Below are positions 35,356-45,942 of a DNA stretch of 64,000 nucleotides, one piece after another. Origin of the DNA: Gilliamella sp. wkB7 (GTDB lineage: Bacteria; Pseudomonadota; Gammaproteobacteria; Enterobacterales; Orbaceae). The DNA lies in the NCBI RefSeq assembly GCF_001693435.1, contig NZ_CM004509.1, forward strand, positions 2,542,001 to 2,606,000. The letters are read 5' to 3'. The stretch's first letter is position 1; each line of letters starts with the position of its first letter. The position numbers and the translations under genes are program-made. A model generated the notes under the pieces. That model made no database searches, had not been told where the DNA came from, and saw only the letters and a program-made list of their open reading frames with translations.

Positions 35356-36471
35356 TTATTGTTCATCAATAAAATACCAATAGCCTTTATTAACAAAATT
35401 AAGCAATACTTGTTGTGTTTCTTCATTTTGTAAATGTTCATAACTGAGTATTTCGTTTTGACAAAGTATATCAATAACAGACATAGGTAAATCTATTTTT
35501 TCACCATGAATATAACCAAAATCGCCAACTTTAAGAATTCGGATACTTGGTACACGGAATAATTCTGCTCCTGTTTGTAGGATTGTTTTAAATTCATCAT
35601 ATTCATAGGGAGGTTCAACAGGGACAATATTAAGTTCGTGCATCGGTAAAGTGATATGTTTACCAAACCAATCATTAAAAAGATCGGGTGTTTTGATTAA
35701 ATCAATGATTTGATCTTGTAATTTGGTTAATTCATAAGGTTGTATACTGTAGGGATCTTTAGGTAATTTTAAATTTGGATCTTGGTAAAAAATCCCATTT
35801 GGTAAATTATCAATAATATAATCGGCAAAGCCACTTAGCATTTCTTGTGATGTTTGCGTTCTAAAACCAACCGAATAACTTAGTGATTCACCGATTGATA
35901 CACCATTATGCGGAAAACCAATTGGAATATATAAAATATCACCAGAAGTAATCTCTTCATCAATAATCGGTTGATAGTCTTCAACATGCAATAACGCTTT
36001 ATGGGCACTGAATTGTTTATAATTAGGATTACGATCACCAACTTGCCAACGTCGACGTCCCATACCTTGAATAATAAAAACATCGTAATTATCGATATGT
36101 GGACCTACACCTGCACCTTGTGTAGCATAAGAAATCATCAGATCTTCAAATTGCCACTGTGGGATACATTTAAATGGTTCGACTAAAGTTGCAGCTTGTT
36201 CGTGCCAGTGATCAACCGCTTGAACTAATAAACTCCAGTGATCCTCGCCTAAGTTACTAAAATCATCAAAAGGACCAAATTTAGCATCCCAATTGCCATT
36301 TTTATTGGTAACAATTCGGCTTTCAATCTCTTCTTCCATTGCCAATCCAGCAAGTTCATCAGGGGTGATTGGATCAATAAAATGACTAAAAGCTTTGCGT
36401 AATATCACTGGTTTTTTTTGCCAATAGTTTGTTAAAAAGTCATCCCAATCTATATTTAATTTATTATTCAT
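35356..36471 (-). CDS. roxA: Ribosomal protein uL16 arginine hydroxylase RoxA (YcfD)
   Basis: RoxA is a JmjC-type 2-oxoglutarate/Fe(II) oxygenase that hydroxylates an arginine in ribosomal protein uL16. The 371 residues match E. coli YcfD in length. The iron-binding facial triad is visible: His125 and Asp127 in GVGPHIDNYDVF and His188 in GFPHNGVSI. DPITPDELAGLAMEEE near residue 33 and the winged-helix C-terminus ending in GYWYFIDE are family features. It overlaps the upstream TatD-family gene by eight bases, so the two are translationally coupled. Confidence 0.95.
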   Translation of the reverse strand: MNNKLNIDWDDFLTNYWQKKPVILRKAFSHFIDPITPDELAGLAMEEEIESRIVTNKNGNWDAKFGPFDDFSNLGEDHWSLLVQAVDHWHEQAATLVEPFKCIPQWQFEDLMISYATQGAGVGPHIDNYDVFIIQGMGRRRWQVGDRNPNYKQFSAHKALLHVEDYQPIIDEEITSGDILYIPIGFPHNGVSIGESLSYSVGFRTQTSQEMLSGFADYIIDNLPNGIFYQDPNLKLPKDPYSIQPYELTKLQDQIIDLIKTPDLFNDWFGKHITLPMHELNIVPVEPPYEYDEFKTILQTGAELFRVPSIRILKVGDFGYIHGEKIDLPMSVIDILCQNEILSYEHLQNEETQQVLLNFVNKGYWYFIDEQ

Positions 36472-37246
36472 TTAACACCCCTTGTAAGTTGAATAATTGA
36501 CAAAAATTGTCAGTTGTATGTTTCGCTATTACTTCTAAAGTAACACCTTTTAATGCCGATAGATAAGTGGCGACTTTTCGCACGTATGCGGGTTGGTTTT
36601 CTTTTCCTCGATATGGGACAGGAGCAAGATAAGGCGAATCTGTTTCGACTAAAATACGATCGAGCGGTACATATTTTGCTACTTCTCGTAATGCTTCGGC
36701 ATTTTTAAAGGTAATGATTCCTGAAAAAGAGATGTAGAAACCAATATCTAATAGCTGTTTAGCTGTAGCAATATCTTCTGTGAAACAGTGTAATACCCCA
36801 GAATGGGCATGTTCATCTTTTAATATTCTTAAAGTATCTTCTTTTGCATTACGAGTATGAACAATCACAGGTTTACTTAGTTTTCGTCCTAACCGAATAT
36901 GTTCTTTAAAATTTTCTTGTTGCTGTTCTAAATTATCTTGCTGATAATAGTAATCAAGACCTGTTTCACCTAAAGCGACAACATTATCCTCTTGAGCTAA
37001 GCGTTGAAAGCGATCTGCATCATATTTTTCATCATCTAAATTAAGAGGATGAATTCCACATGAAAAGGAACATTGATTTTTAAAAGGCATAAGTAGATGC
37101 TTCATCGCTTCATAGCCTGACAATGTCGTTGCCACGCTTAAGCAATGTTTAACATCATTATTTATAGCTTGTTGTAAAACATCTTCGATAGTTTTACTTT
37201 TTAAATCTAAACTATCTAAATGACAGTGAGAATCAATTAAAAACAT
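36464..37246 (-). CDS. ycfH: TatD-family metal-dependent hydrolase (YcfH type)
   Basis: The 260-residue TIM-barrel hydrolase begins MFLIDSHCHLDSLDL, with the HxH metal motif. Other ligands are the Glu in ALGETGLDYYY, the His in VIVHTRNAKEDTL and VLHCFTED, and the Asp in LVETDSPYLAPVPYRG. TatD proteins act as 3'-5' DNA/RNA exonucleases or related phosphodiesterases. It lies between lapB and roxA on the minus strand, 18 bases after lapB. In E. coli the orthologue sits next to holB, so the neighbourhood differs here. Confidence 0.9.
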   Translation of the reverse strand: MFLIDSHCHLDSLDLKSKTIEDVLQQAINNDVKHCLSVATTLSGYEAMKHLLMPFKNQCSFSCGIHPLNLDDEKYDADRFQRLAQEDNVVALGETGLDYYYQQDNLEQQQENFKEHIRLGRKLSKPVIVHTRNAKEDTLRILKDEHAHSGVLHCFTEDIATAKQLLDIGFYISFSGIITFKNAEALREVAKYVPLDRILVETDSPYLAPVPYRGKENQPAYVRKVATYLSALKGVTLEVIAKHTTDNFCQLFNLQGVLNE

Positions 37247-37264
37247 AATAATCTCTTTTTATTT

Positions 37265-38437
37265 TTAGGAATGTTGTTCAAAATCACGGACGGGTTTTAT
37301 GGTTGACCAGGAACGACAAGCAGGGCAAAGCCAATAAATAGTATTAACAGTAAAACCACATTTTTGGCATCGATAATTCGGGACAGCTTTTATTTGCTCA
37401 CCAACCATATTACGTAATAATAAAAGGCTTTTTTTGGCTTTCCCTTGCTCGGCATCTGCTACGTGATAATCCATTAATCGGTAAAATCCTTTTAAATTAG
37501 GATGCTTTAATAATTCTCGATACATATAGTATTGGGCTGAATCAAGCCCATTTTGTTTTTCAATAATGTCAGCTAACATTAGTTCAGCCACATTACCAGT
37601 GTCTTTATCGACACACAATTGTAAAAACTGTTTAAATTCGTCTTGCTTATTCAATTTGTTATAGCATTCATTTAATAAAGGTAATGCTTCACCAATGAAA
37701 GCTTTATCCTGCTGTAATATCTGTTTGAGTGATTCAATAGCTTCTTCTGTTTTATTTTGAACTATTAATATTCTCCCTAACATTAATGATGTGCGGGCAC
37801 AATTTGGATCCGCTGCTGATGATTTTTGTAATAAGCTATACGCTTTATCGAGATCATCATTGGCAATTGCGAGGGATGCTAGCTCACAATAAAATTGAGC
37901 AATGTATGTTTTGTATTTTTCGTTGCCAAGTTTGACCAGTTTAGTTGCAGCATTAATTGCATTAATCCATTCACTGGTGGATTGATAAATAATAATAAGT
38001 TGTTGTAGGGCATTTTGTTGAAAGTCTTCTTCATTGATGAGTTGCAAAAACATCTCTTCTGCACGGTCATAGAGTCCTGCCCCCATATAATCACGACCTA
38101 ATTGCTGGATGGCTAAAAGACGTTGTTCAAATGTCAATGAGGAACTTTCCATTAATGCTTGATGAATTCGTATTGCTCTATCGATTTCACCTCTAGAGCG
38201 AAATAAGTTACCTAAAGTTAGATGGGCTTCAAGCGTACCTTCGTCTTCTTTAAGCATATCTAAGAAAAGATCAACAGCTTTATCTTTCTGGTTAGACAAA
38301 AGAAAATTAAGACCATCTACATATTCACGTGACAATCGATTAGACTGATTGATATATTTTTGTTTTGCATTTCTATCGCCCATATACCAACCATAGGCGG
38401 CAGCAATAGGTAACAACAGAAATAACAGTTCAAACAT
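37265..38437 (-). CDS. lapB: LPS assembly regulator LapB (YciM)
   Basis: LapB works with FtsH to degrade LpxC and so sets lipopolysaccharide synthesis. The 390 residues have one N-terminal membrane helix (about 1-18), a run of TPR repeats (about 35-330, for example AHLTLGNLFRSRGEIDRAIR), and a C-terminal rubredoxin-like metal site with two CxxC pairs (CQKCGF and CPAC) at about residues 358-377. It starts five bases after lapA. The lapA-lapB pair next to pgpB is as in E. coli. Confidence 0.95.
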   Translation of the reverse strand: MFELLFLLLPIAAAYGWYMGDRNAKQKYINQSNRLSREYVDGLNFLLSNQKDKAVDLFLDMLKEDEGTLEAHLTLGNLFRSRGEIDRAIRIHQALMESSSLTFEQRLLAIQQLGRDYMGAGLYDRAEEMFLQLINEEDFQQNALQQLIIIYQSTSEWINAINAATKLVKLGNEKYKTYIAQFYCELASLAIANDDLDKAYSLLQKSSAADPNCARTSLMLGRILIVQNKTEEAIESLKQILQQDKAFIGEALPLLNECYNKLNKQDEFKQFLQLCVDKDTGNVAELMLADIIEKQNGLDSAQYYMYRELLKHPNLKGFYRLMDYHVADAEQGKAKKSLLLLRNMVGEQIKAVPNYRCQKCGFTVNTIYWLCPACRSWSTIKPVRDFEQHS

Positions 38438-38442
38438 AATAT

Positions 38443-38754
38443 TTATTCTTGATTAGTTTTAGTTAAACTTAATTTTTGATGATCCGTTAGGTTATCATCT
38501 AACTTTTTTTGTAATTTATTCAATTTTCGTTTAGTGGATGAATGTTGTAGCTTAGAAATTATGACGAGAATTCCTGTTAATATTGTACCTACAATAAAGC
38601 CAGAACCAAAAAATATAGCTAAAAGAACTGATAATCGGAGTTCGGTTTTAGCAAACAAATAATTGAAAGACACAACTTCGCCATTAAATGCACCTAATGC
38701 GATAGATATAGTGAAAATAACAGTTATTAATATAATTGATATAACAAATTTCAT
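38443..38754 (-). CDS. lapA: LPS assembly protein LapA (YciS)
   Basis: A 103-residue membrane protein with two hydrophobic helices (about 4-20 and 42-65) and a Lys/Leu-rich cytoplasmic coiled coil (about 68-100). The segment NGEVVSFNYLFAKTELRLSVLLAIFFGSGF is laid out as in the LapA family (shown here in parts: NGEVVSFNYLF and ELRLSVLLAIFFG). It precedes lapB by five bases and acts with it in LPS control. Confidence 0.92.
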   Translation of the reverse strand: MKFVISIILITVIFTISIALGAFNGEVVSFNYLFAKTELRLSVLLAIFFGSGFIVGTILTGILVIISKLQHSSTKRKLNKLQKKLDDNLTDHQKLSLTKTNQE

Positions 38755-38835
38755 AATAATGACCTTTATCTTTTTTTAATTTTACTTAAACGTCTATATA
38801 ATCTTAAACATTTTTACAAAATGTTAGATGAAAAA

Positions 38836-39555
38836 TTATCTATCTACTATATGCCATTTTTGTGCATAAAAATAGCAAATTAATGAAATGATCCAAGCAA
38901 GTGAAATACCCAATAATAAATCAATCGGGCTGTGCATACCTAATGCTAATCGGCTAATTTCAATTAATAATGCCCATACAATAATTACGTTAACAATAAT
39001 ATAGTGACGTTTAAATCCTAATAATATTATTGCAAGAAATGCCCATGTTGCCGAAAATAAGGTATGTCCAGAGGGTAGCGAATAGCCTGTTTCACTTTGC
39101 CAATGCTTACTTAACCAATTCGGAATGGTAGTTGAATTATTTAACTTTTCAGAAATAATTTTTTGTTTTTCTGACTTAGGTAACAAATAAAATTGTTTGT
39201 CGCTAAGATGAAATTCTTTTGCCATCCAAAGTACATAAGGTCTTGATTCTGCTGTTTGAGATTTTATAATGGTTTTGACTATTTGCCCACCTAATATTGC
39301 ACAAACAAAACAAAACCATAATGCAATAATCTTTGTTTTTGTTTTGTTGGGTAATAGATAACAAAATACCATAAAAAGAATGGTTGATGTAATAATCGCC
39401 CAAGGAAAACTTGCAGTTTCTGTTATAAAGAAAAAATATTTTGATGTATTATTTAATGATTCTGGTTGCCAATGCCAATTTATGGCTATAATAACTAATG
39501 GTACTACTAACATAATGGCTAAAAGTGCCATTGTTTTTTTTAATACAAACCCCAT
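38836..39555 (-). CDS. pgpB: Phosphatidylglycerophosphatase B (PgpB, PAP2 family)
   Basis: PgpB is an inner-membrane phosphatase acting on phosphatidylglycerol phosphate, undecaprenyl pyrophosphate and related lipids. The 239-residue protein has about six helices and all three PAP2 motifs: KSQTAESRP, the SLPSGHT motif, and SRLALGMHSPIDLLLG, with the catalytic His in the last two. It is divergent from ribA and 81 bases upstream of lapA, the same arrangement as in E. coli. Confidence 0.93.
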   Translation of the reverse strand: MGFVLKKTMALLAIMLVVPLVIIAINWHWQPESLNNTSKYFFFITETASFPWAIITSTILFMVFCYLLPNKTKTKIIALWFCFVCAILGGQIVKTIIKSQTAESRPYVLWMAKEFHLSDKQFYLLPKSEKQKIISEKLNNSTTIPNWLSKHWQSETGYSLPSGHTLFSATWAFLAIILLGFKRHYIIVNVIIVWALLIEISRLALGMHSPIDLLLGISLAWIISLICYFYAQKWHIVDR

Positions 39556-39651
39556 TTATAGACTCAATTTAACACTAATTGCTAAATAGTTTAGCATGGA
39601 AGATAGCTTTTTTTAAAAGTCTATTTATGTTTTATTTAAACGGAGATGATA

Positions 39652-40269
39652 ATGCAATTAAAACATGTTGCACAAGCAAAATTACCAACACCATGGGGAT
39701 GTTTTACTATTGTTGGATTTGAAGAAATTGCAACAGGGAAAGATCATGCAGCTTTAGTATTTGGCGATATATCTGGTGATGCTCCAGTTCTGACTAGAAT
39801 TCATTCAGAGTGTTTAACTGGGGATGCTTTGTTCAGTTTGCGTTGTGACTGTGGTTTTCAGTTAGAAGCAGCTTTAAAACAAATAGCTAAAGAAGGTCGC
39901 GGAATTTTAATTTATCATCGTCAAGAGGGTCGTAATATTGGCTTACTAAATAAAATCAGAGCTTATGCGCTACAAGATAAAGGCTTTGATACTGTTGAAG
40001 CCAATGAACAATTGGGTTTCGCGGCTGATGAACGTGATTTTACTTTATGTGCTGATATATTAACTTTACTTGGTGTATCGCAAATTCGTTTATTGACGAA
40101 TAATCCCGAAAAAATAAAAGTGCTTGAACAGTCAGGCATTAAAATTGTACAAAGAGTACCATTAGAAGTTGGAGAAAATCCTAATAATGAACACTATTTA
40201 GAAACAAAAGTGAATAAAATGGGTCACTTGTTGCATTTAAATCATGGCAATTGCAATTGTGATCATTAG
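39652..40269 (+). CDS. ribA: GTP cyclohydrolase II (RibA)
   Basis: RibA opens the GTP ring in the first step of riboflavin synthesis. The 205 residues include the zinc-binding C-x10-C-x-C motif in [33 protein letters not shown], and LLTNNPEKI. An ATG at 39646 is also in frame, but CGGAG is placed six bases before ATG 39652, which gives the conserved [13 protein letters not shown] start. The C-terminal [11 protein letters not shown] is a little longer than in E. coli. No FMN riboswitch was recognised in the 96 bases between pgpB and ribA. Confidence 0.96.
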   Translation: MQLKHVAQAKLPTPWGCFTIVGFEEIATGKDHAALVFGDISGDAPVLTRIHSECLTGDALFSLRCDCGFQLEAALKQIAKEGRGILIYHRQEGRNIGLLNKIRAYALQDKGFDTVEANEQLGFAADERDFTLCADILTLLGVSQIRLLTNNPEKIKVLEQSGIKIVQRVPLEVGENPNNEHYLETKVNKMGHLLHLNHGNCNCDH

Positions 40270-40300
40270 CCAATAAAACTAAAAAGAATCGATTTATTTA

Positions 40301-40338
40301 AACCTCAAAAAATATTACGATTTTTCGAGGTTTTTTTT
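40301..40338 (+). terminator. Terminator of ribA
   Basis: AACCTC and GAGGTT close a stem with an inner A/T arm (AAAAAAT with ATTTTT), followed by eight T residues. A convincing rho-independent terminator, about 30 bases after the ribA stop. Confidence 0.88.
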
Positions 40339-40377
40339 ATATTTTAGAAATAAAGATGTATTTAATTACCTTTATGA

Positions 40378-40566
40378 TTATTCGTTATCACAGCGAAGTA
40401 CACCACCATTGGCGATCTGATCTTTTGATATTTCGTGCATAATGATTTGTACAGCTTCTGGTTTACAATTAAGCGTTTCAGCAATTGCTACTGTTACACG
40501 TTTTGCCATTTCCCTTTTTTGTTCTACTGTACGACCTTCTAAAAAGTCAATAACAACATTTGGCAT
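40378..40566 (-). CDS. 4-oxalocrotonate tautomerase-family protein
   Basis: A 62-residue member of the small tautomerase superfamily. After removal of Met the N-terminal residue is Pro, the catalytic base of the family (MPNVVIDFLEGRT), followed by a long helix (EQKREMAKRVTVAIAETL) and the second strand VQIIMHEI. The natural substrate is unknown. It lies nine bases after luxS on the same strand, so it is probably co-transcribed with luxS. Confidence 0.88.
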   Translation of the reverse strand: MPNVVIDFLEGRTVEQKREMAKRVTVAIAETLNCKPEAVQIIMHEISKDQIANGGVLRCDNE

Positions 40567-40575
40567 AAAAATCTC

Positions 40576-41091
40576 CTAGTGATTAATGTTAGCAAGCTGT
40601 TCATCGGTTAAAGCGATTTCTTCATTACGGCAGATACCGATACCTGATTGTATAACTTTTTCTGCAATGGCTTTGGCTTCATCTAATGAATGCATTTTAT
40701 AGGTACCACATTGGTATTCATTAAGCTCAGGAATTTGATTCTGCGATTTAACCTTTAAAACATCTTGCATGGATTTTAACCACGCATCAACAACTAACGA
40801 TTCATCTGGTTTACCTATAAGACTCATGTAAAAACCAGTACGGCATCCCATTGGCGAAATATCAATAATTTCGACATGTTTACTATTGAGATGATCGCGC
40901 ATAAATCCAGCAAATAAATGCTCTAAGGTATGGATCCCTCTTTCAGGTAATAGTTCTTTATTGGGAATGGTAAAACGCAGATCAAACACTGTTATGTTGT
41001 CGCCTTTTGGCGTTGCCATAGTTTTGGCAACTCGAACAAAAGGAGCTTTCATTTTAGTGTGATCAACTTTAAAACTATCTAGTAATGGCAT
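40576..41091 (-). CDS. luxS: S-ribosylhomocysteine lyase (LuxS)
   Basis: LuxS cleaves S-ribosylhomocysteine to homocysteine and DPD, the precursor of the AI-2 signal, in the activated methyl cycle. The 171 residues carry the metal-binding HTLEH motif (His54, Glu57, His58), the catalytic Cys83 in [11 protein letters not shown], and Cys128 in YQCGTY as third metal ligand. AAGGAGAAAGTT precedes ATG. It lies between ligA and the small tautomerase gene. Confidence 0.97.
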   Translation of the reverse strand: MPLLDSFKVDHTKMKAPFVRVAKTMATPKGDNITVFDLRFTIPNKELLPERGIHTLEHLFAGFMRDHLNSKHVEIIDISPMGCRTGFYMSLIGKPDESLVVDAWLKSMQDVLKVKSQNQIPELNEYQCGTYKMHSLDEAKAIAEKVIQSGIGICRNEEIALTDEQLANINH

Positions 41092-41159
41092 AACTTTCTC
41101 CTTATTTGGTTTTCGTTATTTTAATCAATTCAATCTCGACAACCAATATTTTTTTATGT

Positions 41160-43250
<2,091 letters not shown>

Positions 43251-43411
43251 TTAAATTAAAACGTAGCTTTTAGGAAAATCATCAAAATTGCTTAATTAAT
43301 GAAGTATACAGTTATTAAATCAATTTATAGCTGCATTATATAAATTTTTGTTTCTAGCCACCAAATAGGATTGGTGGCATTTTATTAAAGAATTGTTGAA
43401 ATTTTTTGCGA

Positions 43412-44326
43412 TTAAATTTCGTTACAGGCTTTTTTAATACGATTTTTATAACTATCAATTTTTTGTGGTGTTAGCATACGATGTTCATCATCTAAAACCA
43501 CACCATTAACATCATCGGCTACACGCTGTGCTGTTTGTAGCATTAATTTGAAATTTTGTTGGTTGTTGCCTTCGGTAGGTGCAACCATAAAAATAGAGAC
43601 ACCAGGAGTTGTAAACTCATGCATTGTTTCAGGATCCAAATATCCAGGTGTAACCATATTAGCTAAACTGAACAGCACAGGACCATTACCGGCTGGATCA
43701 ACATGACGATGAAATATTCTCATATCACCAAACTGGAAACCTGATTGCATTATACTTGCTAGGAGTACATCGCCCTGTAATAAACTACCATTAATTCCCT
43801 TTATATTTAATATAATAATTTCTGTATTGTCTTCGTCGAATTTGTTTAAGCTACCTTTCTGAGTTTTACTATTTTTTGCAGGTGTATGCGCATCATTATT
43901 GGTTTTTGCTTCGTTATCATGGATATTTTGTTGCGGTTGTTTATTTAGTTGTAATTTTTCATCTTCGAAAGAATCGTTCTTTATTTTAATAATTGGTTTT
44001 GATTTACTGATAGTTTCATCATTAATCTGTTCTTCATCATTATTTACAAATAATTCTTCTTGCTGAGGAGGAACTGCCTCAATCGGCTCTTTAGGTGTAT
44101 TATCTTGGTGTTCATTATTTTTTTTATTTTTAGTGATCAATATCACGTCATCTTCAATTATATCAATGAAGTTATTTTCATTTTGTTGATTATTTGTTTG
44201 ATTTTTTTTTCGTTTTTCTGAACCAAAAGAATAAAGTTCCCTTTTATTGATCCAAAACCCATGAATCAATAGAGCTATAATGACTAAGGATGCAACAACA
44301 ATTAGAACAATACGTAAATTATCCAT
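43412..44326 (-). CDS. zipA: Cell division protein ZipA
   Basis: ZipA tethers FtsZ to the inner membrane. An N-terminal membrane helix ([20 protein letters not shown]) is followed by a charged segment, a long disordered linker rich in Asn, Lys, Glu and Gln (about 30-160) and the C-terminal FtsZ-binding domain (about 165-304, with [14 protein letters not shown] and [11 protein letters not shown]). In E. coli the linker is Pro/Gln-rich; here it is more charged. ATG 44326 is chosen over the in-frame ATG 44335 because it gives the family MxxLRxxL start and has GAG upstream at a better distance. Confidence 0.94.
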   Translation of the reverse strand: MDNLRIVLIVVASLVIIALLIHGFWINKRELYSFGSEKRKKNQTNNQQNENNFIDIIEDDVILITKNKKNNEHQDNTPKEPIEAVPPQQEELFVNNDEEQINDETISKSKPIIKIKNDSFEDEKLQLNKQPQQNIHDNEAKTNNDAHTPAKNSKTQKGSLNKFDEDNTEIIILNIKGINGSLLQGDVLLASIMQSGFQFGDMRIFHRHVDPAGNGPVLFSLANMVTPGYLDPETMHEFTTPGVSIFMVAPTEGNNQQNFKLMLQTAQRVADDVNGVVLDDEHRMLTPQKIDSYKNRIKKACNEI

Positions 44327-44720
44327 AATAACCATCTCAGAATTAAATTGAATATAGAGTCAAATCATCCAATATTAGAAAAATTGAATAAAATGATAAC
44401 GGAGTACAACAAATGTAAATTGAAACCACTTGAACGATACTTCCTATACATAATAATATTAGTATAGCATTTTATTTTAGCTTTTTTATAGCACAAAAAA
44501 TCAATTAGCCTATAATACTTTATTTCCGAAAAGAATCATATTTAACAATATAATTTATTTCTTATCATATCCCAGTTTTGTTATTTTTAGAACTCTGTGC
44601 TATTAAGCTGTAAAGATACTTACATTTTGTGTATTTTTTTTGTAAAATCGCTTGTTACTTTTGAATAAAATTAATTCATTATTATCTAAATTATTATTAA
44701 GTTACCGAGGTCTTTCTTAT
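44327..44720. other. Divergent promoter region of zipA and the efflux operon
   Basis: About 390 bases without a gene, between two divergent transcription units, so both promoters should lie here. A partial dyad TACATTTTGTGTA near 44620 vaguely recalls TetR-type efflux operators, but the match is too weak to call. No acrR-like regulator gene is adjacent. Confidence 0.45.
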
Positions 44721-45923
44721 ATGAGATTTAATAAGCTGTTACTTATTCTGCCAATGGCATTAACTAGTCTATTGTTATTAACAAGTTGTGATAATAATCA
44801 GTTACAAGATGATGATGATGATGACCAATTACCTAAGGTAACTGTATTTAAAGTGGAACCTTTAGATTATACACTGAAAATAAATTTACCTGGGCGGGTT
44901 GTTGCATCACAAATAGCAGAAATAAGGCCACAAGTTAGTGGAATTGTTTTGAACCGAGAATTTGAAGAAAGTTCAAATGTTAAAGCTGGGCAATCACTCT
45001 ATCAAATCGATCCTGCCATTTATCAAGCTAATTATGATAGTGCAGTTGCTAGTGTAGCAAGTGCAAAAGCTAACGCTAATATCGCACAACTTACTTTAAA
45101 ACGTTATGCAGGATTATTAAATACAAAATCTATAAGCCAACAAGAATACGATAAAGCGGCCGCTGATGCTAAACAAGCTAATGCTAGTGTATTGGTTGCT
45201 CAAGCGGCGGAACATGCTGCTAAAGTTAATTTAGATTATACTAAAGTATACTCACCAATTGATGGTTATATTGGTAAATCAAGTGTGACTGAAGGGGCTT
45301 TAGTATCAGCTGGGCAAGCAACACCACTTGCATTAGTGCAACAACTTGATCCTATTTATGTTGATATGACAGAAGCAGCGACACGTTATAATAAATATCT
45401 TCAAGATGAAAACATTATTTATGAACCAGTCAAAGGGAATAATGTGGAACTATTTTTTAATGATGGTTCAAAATATGCTCTTCCAGGTAGTGTTAAATTT
45501 TCAGATATGACTGTTAATGAAACAACCGGAACAGTAACACTACGATCTCAATTTGCTAACAGTGAAAGTAAAATTTTACCGGGGATGTTTGTTAAACCTC
45601 AATTGACATTGGGGACTATCAAAAATGCAGTGTTAGTACCTCAACAAGGCGTTACAAGTAATCAAAAAGGTCAATATACCGCTAAAATTTTAAAACCAGA
45701 TAATACGGTTGAGTATCGTCAAGATATTAAAGTTTATACAGGAATCAGTGGTTATTGGGTAGTGACTAGCGGTATCAATATTGGTGAACAAATTATCACT
45801 ACAGGTCTACTTAATTTAACTGCCGTTGAATTAGGTATGCCTATGAAGGCAGAAGTTGTTGGTGAGCCTAATACTCTTTCTCAAGAACAATTAGATGACA
45901 TCATCAAAAACAATGTAAAATAA
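44721..45923 (+). CDS. acrA: RND efflux periplasmic adaptor (AcrA type)
   Basis: The 400-residue membrane-fusion protein bridges AcrB and an outer-membrane TolC-type channel. A signal peptide ends in LTSC (Cys 23); Asp at +2 predicts inner-membrane retention, as in E. coli AcrA. Then come a lipoyl half-motif (EIRPQVSGIVLNREFEESS), an alpha hairpin (about 90-150), the second lipoyl half (SPIDGYIGKSSVTEGALV), and beta-barrel and proximal domains. An in-frame TTG at 44652 exists, but ATG 44721 follows CGAGG and gives the signal peptide directly. Residues 32-37 are six Asp encoded by a GAT repeat. Confidence 0.93.
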   Translation: MRFNKLLLILPMALTSLLLLTSCDNNQLQDDDDDDQLPKVTVFKVEPLDYTLKINLPGRVVASQIAEIRPQVSGIVLNREFEESSNVKAGQSLYQIDPAIYQANYDSAVASVASAKANANIAQLTLKRYAGLLNTKSISQQEYDKAAADAKQANASVLVAQAAEHAAKVNLDYTKVYSPIDGYIGKSSVTEGALVSAGQATPLALVQQLDPIYVDMTEAATRYNKYLQDENIIYEPVKGNNVELFFNDGSKYALPGSVKFSDMTVNETTGTVTLRSQFANSESKILPGMFVKPQLTLGTIKNAVLVPQQGVTSNQKGQYTAKILKPDNTVEYRQDIKVYTGISGYWVVTSGINIGEQIITTGLLNLTAVELGMPMKAEVVGEPNTLSQEQLDDIIKNNVK

Positions 45924-45942
45924 AACAGGGGTAGATTTAATT

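Noticed and set aside
44600-44645. AcrR-like operator before acrA
   Set aside because: Only a partial, one-sided resemblance to the E. coli AcrR palindrome; AT-rich sequence makes this likely by chance.
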